Shown here one piece after another: positions 5,849 to 9,966 of a stretch of DNA of 9,966 nt; positions within the stretch are counted from its first letter, which is position 1; each line of letters opens with the position of its first letter. The translations under genes and the position numbers were made by a program. The stretch is from contig JACCZO010000239.1 of assembly GCA_013695925.1 (NCBI GenBank), positions 1-9,966 of the forward strand, read 5' to 3'. Source of the DNA: Chthoniobacterales bacterium (GTDB lineage Bacteria > Verrucomicrobiota > Verrucomicrobiia > Chthoniobacterales > UBA10450). Under the pieces are notes generated by a model, which searched no databases, was not told where the DNA came from, and saw only the letters and a program-made list of their open reading frames with translations.

Positions 5849-6370
5849 TTATTTCGGCAGGACATCGTTCGTCTCGGCGATGCTGCCGTCGGTGAAGATG
5901 ATGAGGTTGCCGTTGCCGTGCACGTCGCCGGTCTCGATGAACCAGGGCTGGCGAGGCCATTGGTGGGGCGAGGTCGGTTTGTCGTCGAACCCGGTCGAGA
6001 CGTAATCGATCCGGGCATGGGCCGGTTCCTTGTAATCGGGGTTGTGGAGGAGTTCCTGGATGGTCGGACAGATCCAAGTGCGGCGCTCGATCCCGAAAGG
6101 CGCCAGCGCCGCCACCCAGGCGTTGGCGAAGTCCTCCGTTTCCCCATAGTTCTTCGCGAAAATTTGCGGCCAGCTGCCGTTGCGCTGGATGTAGGCCTCC
6201 GTTCCGACATAGAGGCCGCGCAGGTTGGCCATGCATTGCACCTTTTGCGCCCGCTCCCGCAGGTGGCTGTAGACCGGTATGAGGAGCGTGATCAGGATGC
6301 CGATGATGACGAGCGCAATAAGCAGCTCGAGGAGGGTAAACGACGCGGCCGCCGGGCGGCGAATGGTCAT
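5849..6370 (-). CDS. Prepilin-like protein with H-X9-DG motif (type II secretion/type IV pilin-like)
   Basis: The 173-residue protein begins MTIRRPAAASFTLLELLIAL, a class III prepilin leader with Glu at position 5 of the mature chain (Glu15) and a hydrophobic helix to about residue 34. The residue before the cleavage site is Ser10, where Gly is usual and Ala is seen in some Verrucomicrobia. The C-terminal part carries H151-GNGNLIIFT-D161-G162, an exact H-X9-DG motif of the prepilin-type processing-associated family that is abundant in Verrucomicrobia and Planctomycetes. Members are thought to be processed by prepilin peptidase and act as pseudopilins or surface proteins; individual roles are unknown. 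The gene starts 12 bp after the stop of the preceding gene, so they probably form an operon. The 3' end is duplicated downstream at 5415-5625. Confidence 0.9.
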   Translation of the reverse strand: MTIRRPAAASFTLLELLIALVIIGILITLLIPVYSHLRERAQKVQCMANLRGLYVGTEAYIQRNGSWPQIFAKNYGETEDFANAWVAALAPFGIERRTWICPTIQELLHNPDYKEPAHARIDYVSTGFDDKPTSPHQWPRQPWFIETGDVHGNGNLIIFTDGSIAETNDVLPK

Positions 6371-6382
6371 CCGGCCGGCACG

Positions 6383-6979
6383 TTAGCCTGTGGGCGGCGC
6401 GATGGTGCCGGTGGCGGGTTCGGCACTGGACTGCTTGAAGCCCATCACGTCGAGCGAGAGTGTGCCGTCGATGATCGGGTCGCCATCGCCGGTAACTCCG
6501 CCGTTGGAAATGAACACCGTGGCGTCGCCCTTGAGCTTGGCGCTGGAAATCGCAAAGGGGCTGCGCGTCGGCACCACTTTGGCGTTGAGCGGGCCGTTCA
6601 CGCTCGCGGTCACTTCGATCGATTGGGGAACACCGAGGTCGTCAATAACGGTGAGCGTGTAGTTGAAGCTGGCGTCGAGCAGCGCGCTGACCGTGGCTTT
6701 ATTGACGTCGCCCACTCCCTGGATCGTGCCCCCAAAAATGCGCCCGCGCGTGAACATGATGAAGGTGCCGGTGGAAGCGCCGGTGCTCGGCACGCCGAGG
6801 GTGAAGACGCCTAACGAATTGGCGGAAAAGGGATCAGTCGGGTCGAAGGCCGGCTGGAGCACGCCGGCGTAGGTGCCAATGATATTGGTGCTCGCCGGGT
6901 AGGGCGGCCCGCCTTTGAGGGCGAAACATTCGGAGGAAACGAGAACGAGGCAGAGGAGCGAACCGAGAATGGCTTTCAT
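6383..6979 (-). CDS. Secreted hypothetical protein
   Basis: From the ATG at 6977-6979 the product has 198 residues with a clear signal peptide (MKAILGSLLCLVLVSSECFA, probable cut after Ala20). The mature part opens LKGGPPYPASTNIIGTYAGVL and is rich in Gly, Thr and Val with alternating hydrophobic residues, suggesting a beta-sheet protein. I recall similar small proteins (a GTYAGVL start, then FTRGRIFGGTIQG) in soil Verrucomicrobia, but no function is known. A longer frame reaches back to 7117, but that start would lie beyond the terminator at 7072-7111 and put 46 basic residues before the signal peptide, so it is rejected. It is the first gene of a pair with the prepilin-like gene 12 bp downstream. 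Confidence 0.75.
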   Translation of the reverse strand: MKAILGSLLCLVLVSSECFALKGGPPYPASTNIIGTYAGVLQPAFDPTDPFSANSLGVFTLGVPSTGASTGTFIMFTRGRIFGGTIQGVGDVNKATVSALLDASFNYTLTVIDDLGVPQSIEVTASVNGPLNAKVVPTRSPFAISSAKLKGDATVFISNGGVTGDGDPIIDGTLSLDVMGFKQSSAEPATGTIAPPTG

Positions 6980-7071
6980 CGGCCAGGAGGTTAGCGGGGC
7001 GCGAACCACCGGGTCAATCGAAAAGTTTGGCTTCCGGTCGACCGGTCGTTTCAAAAAAAAGTCGTGGCGGC

Positions 7072-7111
7072 AAAAAAAACATCGGCGGCCGCGTCGAAAC
7101 GGCCGCCGATG
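7072..7111 (-). terminator. Strong Rho-independent terminator of the PEP-CTERM gene
   Basis: On the minus strand a perfect 12-bp stem (catcggcggccg, 7080-7091 paired with 7100-7111) with an 8-nt loop is followed at once by eight T residues (A run at 7072-7079). It lies 23 bp after the stop of the PEP-CTERM gene and isolates that gene from the downstream pair. Confidence 0.92.
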
Positions 7112-7134
7112 CTCCAAAACAAACTCGCAATTCG

Positions 7135-7809
7135 TTAGGCGCGCTGCTTCCGACGGCGCAGGATGGTGAATCCGATCGCTCCAAGCCCACCGACCGCGAG
7201 CATCGACCAGGTGGATGGCTCAGGGACAACGGTGAGGAAGTAGTTGGCTTGGGGAATAGAATGGGAGTCAAAGTTGTTGTCGGTTACTTGGGACACTTTG
7301 GGGCTTAAAGTTGTAGAGGCCAGCGTGTATGATCCGGCGGGAGCCCCGCTGAGAGAGAAGCCAAGTTGAGTGATCAAATAGGTGCCGTCTCCGCGATTTT
7401 CCGTGAAGGTGTTTGCGGTCGCGCCAAGATCACCTTGGTCCATATTGACGCCATCGTTATAACGTGCAGTCAGAAAGCCCGGGTTGGCACCGAGCGGGTC
7501 ATCAAAAATTTTCGGGGTTGATGGCTGTGTACTGTCAGTGAAGGTGAAGTAGGTGATACTAGTTATCGAAATAAAAGGTGCCAAGCTGGTTTCGGTTTGG
7601 AGAAAATAGCTCAACCCGACGGCATCAAGGGTAGCCGCATCATAACCGGACAGAGTCAAGTTCACGTTGAGTGTGAAAGTGTCAGTCGAATTGTAAGTGC
7701 CCGCGTTCGGAGTGCCGTTGAGGTCGTCAAACGACAAGGTTTGCGTTTGCCCGAAAGTGAAACCTGCCGTCAGAAGAAGGCAGCCGATGATGACGCTGAG
7801 TTTTTTCAT
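7135..7809 (-). CDS. PEP-CTERM sorting domain protein
   Basis: This 224-residue exported protein has an N-terminal signal peptide (MKKLSVIIGCLLLTAGFTFG, cut near Gly20/Gln21). Its C-terminus is a PEP-CTERM tripartite signal: VPEPST with Pro196-Glu197-Pro198, a hydrophobic helix WSMLAVGGLGAIGFTIL (201-217), and the basic end RRRKQRA. In this family an exosortase cuts at the PEP motif and the protein is delivered to the envelope or to extracellular polysaccharide. The middle part (about 21-190) is Thr-, Ser- and Asp-rich, beta-type, with no Cys after the signal peptide, and has no recognisable enzyme domain. It is a single transcription unit: an A/T-rich leader upstream and a strong terminator 23 bp downstream. 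Its stop codon lies in a GCCTAACG motif. No exosortase gene is present in the window. Confidence 0.93.
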   Translation of the reverse strand: MKKLSVIIGCLLLTAGFTFGQTQTLSFDDLNGTPNAGTYNSTDTFTLNVNLTLSGYDAATLDAVGLSYFLQTETSLAPFISITSITYFTFTDSTQPSTPKIFDDPLGANPGFLTARYNDGVNMDQGDLGATANTFTENRGDGTYLITQLGFSLSGAPAGSYTLASTTLSPKVSQVTDNNFDSHSIPQANYFLTVVPEPSTWSMLAVGGLGAIGFTILRRRKQRA

Positions 7810-8022
7810 TTTTTTACGAATTAGTTCTGATTAAGTCTGTCTTTTGTATCGGTCTTCCGCGCGGCTGTCACGCTTTTTTTTTAAAATATTTTCAACGGTT
7901 CAATTTCGCGGGCGATCGAGCCCTTACGCCAAGAAGGCCGTTTTGGGGCTTTTTCCCCAGTGAAAAGTCGTTTGCCGCGCAAATGTCTCCAGCGGTTCGA
8001 CACCGCGAATCTTACAAAAATA
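7810..8022. other. A/T-rich upstream region of the PEP-CTERM gene
   Basis: This 213-bp stretch contains T- and A-runs (for example the T9 run near 7873-7881, followed by aaaatatttt) in an otherwise GC-rich neighbourhood, which fits a promoter region. No Shine-Dalgarno sequence precedes the ATG at 7807-7809; instead the leader is A-rich on the coding strand. I cannot fix the -35 and -10 boxes. Confidence 0.4.
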
Positions 8023-8150
8023 TCAGGCAAGGAGGGTCAGGTGGGTGCGCCCGTCGGCGAGGCGGACACGCGCCCTGGGAAGGGCCAGCCGCGCGAGCGC
8101 GATCAGCCTAACGAGATCGAAAATATCGATCGGCGGCTGCCCGGCCAAAT
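8023..8150 (-). pseudogene. bioB: Biotin synthase 3' fragment (bioB remnant)
   Basis: The leftward frame ending at the TGA 8023-8025 reads LAGQPPIDIFDLVRLIALAR followed by LALPRARVRLADGRTHLTLL. It lines up with residues 228-266 of the complete BioB at 8881-9825 (offset 996 bp, DNA identity estimated by eye at about 75 percent). Everything before the LAGQPP point and after the T-H-L-T point is missing. The fragment starts within 17 bp of the DUF2442 stop codon at 8167-8169. It has the Arg of the R-L-x-x-G-R iron-sulfur ligand segment but none of the cysteines. It is a dead remnant of a second, diverged bioB. Confidence 0.8.
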
Positions 8151-8166
8151 AACGACAGAGGAATGG

Positions 8167-8469
8167 TTAGGCGTTTGCATTGGCATGGCTCCAGCGTTCG
8201 GCAGCGGCACGAAAAGCCGCCTCGTGCTCGGGCCAATCGTGAAGGGTAGCCGGGTGGAAGTCGGCTCCGCATGGCCAGACAACGGTATGAACCTCCGGGT
8301 CGAGCGCGACCTGAGCGAAAGCCGCCGGGTCGCGCAGCGGCCCGTAAAGCTCGCCCGCAAGAATCGCTTCGAAATCAATAGTGCGCACCAAGCCATCGTC
8401 GAAGCGCAGACGCAGCGAATACGGAGCGATGTGCTCGCACGAGGTGATGCGGTAAAGCGGATGGTTCAT
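8167..8469 (-). CDS. DUF2442 domain protein
   Basis: The 100-residue protein MNHPLYRITSCEHIAPYSLR shows the DUF2442 layout: two strands ending R-L-R-F-D-D-G, the VRTIDFEAILAGELYGPLRDP segment, then FAQVALDPEVHTVVWPCGADFHPATLHD. Function unproven. DUF2442 is commonly encoded directly after a DUF4160 gene, as here (9 bp between stop and start), and the two are proposed to form a toxin-antitoxin-like or stress-related cassette. The last residues are Ala/Asn-rich. The gene ends beside a bioB fragment, which suggests that the cassette came in by recombination. Confidence 0.85.
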   Translation of the reverse strand: MNHPLYRITSCEHIAPYSLRLRFDDGLVRTIDFEAILAGELYGPLRDPAAFAQVALDPEVHTVVWPCGADFHPATLHDWPEHEAAFRAAAERWSHANANA

Positions 8470-8478
8470 GGCGCTACT

Positions 8479-8748
8479 CTACACCAAAGGAGTGATTGGA
8501 GAAGGCTTGCGGCCCTGCTCCAGAAGCGCCCAATCGGCGAGCAATTCTTCCACGTGAAGCTCGGCCGAGGCCTCAACGAGCCGCTGCTGGCGCTGCGGGA
8601 CGAAACCAATGATGAGTGCAACCGGCGAAATGGAAAAGGCGGCGACTTGCTCCCCGTAGTAGGCGTGGAAATGGGGGACGTGATGTTGCTCCGAAGGCTC
8701 GGAGAACATCCGAATAATGATACCGTAAAAACGTGAGAGTTCGGGCAT
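8479..8748 (-). CDS. DUF4160 domain protein
   Basis: The 89-residue protein MPELSRFYGIIIRMFSEPSE continues with QHHVPHFHAYYGEQVAAFSI. The P-x-x-x-x-F-x-G-I-x-I-x-M-F start and the H-x-P-H-F-H-A-x-Y motif (His at about 22-28) define DUF4160. The histidine cluster could bind a metal or be catalytic, but this is not shown. The second half (AELHVEELLADWALLEQGRKP) is the usual helix ending in P-L. Partner of the DUF2442 gene 9 bp downstream, probably co-transcribed. Confidence 0.87.
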   Translation of the reverse strand: MPELSRFYGIIIRMFSEPSEQHHVPHFHAYYGEQVAAFSISPVALIIGFVPQRQQRLVEASAELHVEELLADWALLEQGRKPSPITPLV

Positions 8749-8824
8749 GACGTGCGTTTCGGGGAGAGCTTATATCGGCTTCGTTCCTCGGAGCAAGCGA
8801 GCAATGCCTAACGAGTATGCGGAT

Positions 8825-8850
8825 GTTTGCTTCGGCGCAAGCCAGCAAAC
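8825..8850 (-). terminator. Hairpin between bioB and the DUF4160 gene
   Basis: The arms gtttgct (8825-8831) and agcaaac (8844-8850) pair over 7 bp, and an inner ggc/gcc stem is closed by a gcaa tetraloop. It lies 31 bp past the bioB stop. There is no T run after it on the minus strand, so it would be at best a weak or factor-dependent terminator. Confidence 0.35.
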
Positions 8851-8880
8851 CCTGCCTGGCAGCCGTGCTCTTCGACTCGA

Positions 8881-9825
8881 CTAACCACTCTCAACTTCTT
8901 CCAGAACCAGTCCCAGCTCCCGCAAAAGCGCTACATCGGCATTCGCCGCCGGATTCGCGGCGGTGAGCAGTTTGTCGCCGTAAAAAATGGAGTTGGCGCC
9001 GGCAAAAAAACAAAGCGCCTGGCCTTCGCGGGTCAGTCGGGTGCGGCCGGCAGCGAGGCGAAGGCGTGCCTTGGGAATCGCCAGGCGCGTCACCGCAATC
9101 AGCCTGACGAGATCGAAAATGTCGACCGGCGGCTGCTCGGCCAGCGGCGTGCCCGGCATCGCCATCAGGCAATTAATCGGCACGCTCTCCGGTTGCGGCT
9201 CGAAATTGCTCAGCACCTCGACCATGCGCAGGCGATCGAGCGCGCTCTCGCCCATTCCCACGATCCCGCCGCAACAGACCGACATTCCGCTTGCCTGGAC
9301 AGCCGCGATGGTCGTTAGGCGATTTTCGAAAGTGTGGGTGCTGACAATCTCGGGATAAAATTCCGGCGAGGTATCGATGTTGTGATTATAGGCGGTCACG
9401 CCCGCCTCTTTCAGTTTGCGCGCCTCGGCAGGGCCGATTTCGCCTAACGTCACGCAAACTTCCATCCCGAGCTGGCTGACCTCGCGCACCGTTTCCAGCA
9501 CCTGCTCAAATTTCGCCGTGCCAGCGCGGACCCCGCGCCAGGCCGCGCCCATGCAAAAGCGGGTCGCGCCCTGCGCCCGCGCCCGCTGCGCCGCACTCAT
9601 GATCTCACCCACCGGCATTAACTCCTCCCGCTCCAGTCCGGTGGAATAATGCGCACTCTGCGCGCAATAGGCGCAATCTTCGCTGCATCCGCCCGTCTTG
9701 ATCGAGAGCAGACTGCAGCGCTGGACCTGCTCGCCGCGCCAGTGCTGGAGGTGAACAGCGCGACTCTGCGCGATGAGATCGAAGAGTGGCTGATCGTAAA
9801 GGCGTGTGAGTTCTGCCAGCTTCAT
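8881..9825 (-). CDS. bioB: Biotin synthase, radical SAM enzyme
   Basis: Inserts sulfur into dethiobiotin to make biotin, the last step of the pathway, using S-adenosylmethionine radical chemistry. The 314 residues include the radical-SAM 4Fe-4S motif Cys47-x3-Cys51-x2-Cys54 inside KTGGCSEDCAYCAQSAHY, and the ligands of the second, 2Fe-2S cluster: Cys91 (RFCMGAAWR), Cys124 (MEVCVTLG), Cys184 (MSVCCGGIVGMGE) and Arg256 (in RLRLAAGR). YNHNIDTS at 146-153, PINCLMAMPGTPL and FFAGANSIFYGDKLLT are also typical. Length is normal (E. coli about 346, many others 310-330). The ATG at 9823-9825 is the natural start. No other bio genes are in the window, but a diverged bioB remnant lies about 0.85 kb downstream. 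Two GCCTAACG motifs lie inside the gene. Confidence 0.97.
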   Translation of the reverse strand: MKLAELTRLYDQPLFDLIAQSRAVHLQHWRGEQVQRCSLLSIKTGGCSEDCAYCAQSAHYSTGLEREELMPVGEIMSAAQRARAQGATRFCMGAAWRGVRAGTAKFEQVLETVREVSQLGMEVCVTLGEIGPAEARKLKEAGVTAYNHNIDTSPEFYPEIVSTHTFENRLTTIAAVQASGMSVCCGGIVGMGESALDRLRMVEVLSNFEPQPESVPINCLMAMPGTPLAEQPPVDIFDLVRLIAVTRLAIPKARLRLAAGRTRLTREGQALCFFAGANSIFYGDKLLTAANPAANADVALLRELGLVLEEVESG

Positions 9826-9838
9826 CAGGAAAAATGTT

Positions 9839-9878
9839 CACCGCAGAGATCGCAGAGGACGCCGAGGAAAACAAAGAG
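9839..9878. repeat. CGCAGAG-type short repeat upstream of bioB
   Basis: Units cgcagagat, cgcagagga and cgccgagga follow one another in the sequence just upstream of bioB. Similar purine-rich cgcagag arrays recur widely in Verrucomicrobia and related genomes and often give spurious Ser/Ala-rich reading frames. Recognised from memory of the pattern. Confidence 0.45.
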
Positions 9879-9966
9879 ATTTGTTTCGGAACGATTTCGG
9901 AAAGCGAATGCTCATGGTCGGCCTCCGGCCTTATCGGTGGAGCGAGACTCTGTCGAGCCGGCGAAG
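9879..9966. other. Right edge, no gene recognised
   Basis: The last 88 bases include a small ggcc-tcc-ggcc palindrome at about 9926-9936 and a stretch starting gtggagcgagactctgtcga that looks like a dispersed intergenic repeat. No coding frame is convincing. The bioB promoter should lie between here and 9825. Confidence 0.3.

Larger units (their letters stand above)
6809..9449. repeat. Cluster of six GCCTAACG octamers
   Basis: The octamer occurs exactly at 6809-6816, 8106-8113, 8806-8813 and 9442-9449 on the plus strand, and at 7133-7140 and 9313-9320 on the minus strand. Five of the six continue with A (GCCTAACGA), and the first two share GCCTAACGAATT. It falls in four genes or gene remnants and in one intergenic site. 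About 0.3 copies would be expected by chance in the whole window. Function unknown. Confidence 0.6.

Noticed and set aside
5654..6814. Long plus-strand open frame (386 codons)
   Set aside because: It runs antisense to the prepilin-like gene and the secreted protein and through the three-way palindrome; the translation is compositionally odd and matches nothing.
7949..7975. gggg-cttttt-cccc hairpin upstream of the PEP-CTERM gene
   Set aside because: Short 4-bp stem, no T run in the right place on either strand, no gene ending next to it.
7960..8736. Plus-strand frame of 258 codons resembling part of the frame at 8827-9318
   Set aside because: The similarity exists only because both are antisense to bioB sequence (fragment and full gene); the sense-strand products are recognisable families.

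Overview
The window looks like chromosomal DNA of a GC-rich Verrucomicrobiota bacterium, perhaps a soil lineage of the Chthoniobacterales type. The evidence is a PEP-CTERM exosortase substrate, a prepilin-like protein with the H-X9-DG motif that is common in Verrucomicrobia and Planctomycetes, genes with almost no Shine-Dalgarno sequences, and many small dispersed palindromic repeats. The taxonomic call is an inference from protein types, not from a marker gene.

Layout. Positions 1-278 hold the possible 5' end of a leftward gene and the upstream region of a rightward glycogen synthase gene (279-1844). That gene carries an in-frame palindromic insertion. All other recognised genes read leftward. 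From 1898 to 3012 lie two small toxin-antitoxin-like pairs: a HicB/HicA pair whose hicA is frameshifted, and a DUF2283 protein with an 80-residue partner. Between them is a non-coding stretch with a possible IS3-type end and a 14-bp inverted repeat. From 3224 to 3689 the tail of a secreted-type protein gene is cut off by a small element with 29-bp perfect terminal inverted repeats. A fibre-like protein follows (3763-4908), with nine 17-residue YadA-head-like repeats and a peptidase S74 autochaperone domain.

From 5415 to 6979 is a two-gene unit: a secreted hypothetical protein followed by a prepilin-like H-X9-DG protein. Downstream is a second, truncated copy of the prepilin tail. The two copies are separated by a compact three-way-junction palindrome. 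A PEP-CTERM protein gene with a strong intrinsic terminator occupies 7072-7809. The right end (8023-9825) has a bioB 3' fragment, a DUF4160-DUF2442 gene pair, and then a complete biotin synthase gene.

The housekeeping content is glycogen synthesis and biotin synthesis. The rest is surface or secreted proteins and accessory two-gene cassettes set among repeat elements and gene fragments. I see no complete new defence or biosynthetic system. The most unusual material is the repeat-driven remodelling: a palindrome inserted inside the glgA reading frame, a MITE-like element truncating a gene, a truncated prepilin paralogue still showing purifying selection, a bioB remnant abutting a mobile-looking gene pair, and a strongly enriched octamer GCCTAACG in the right third.
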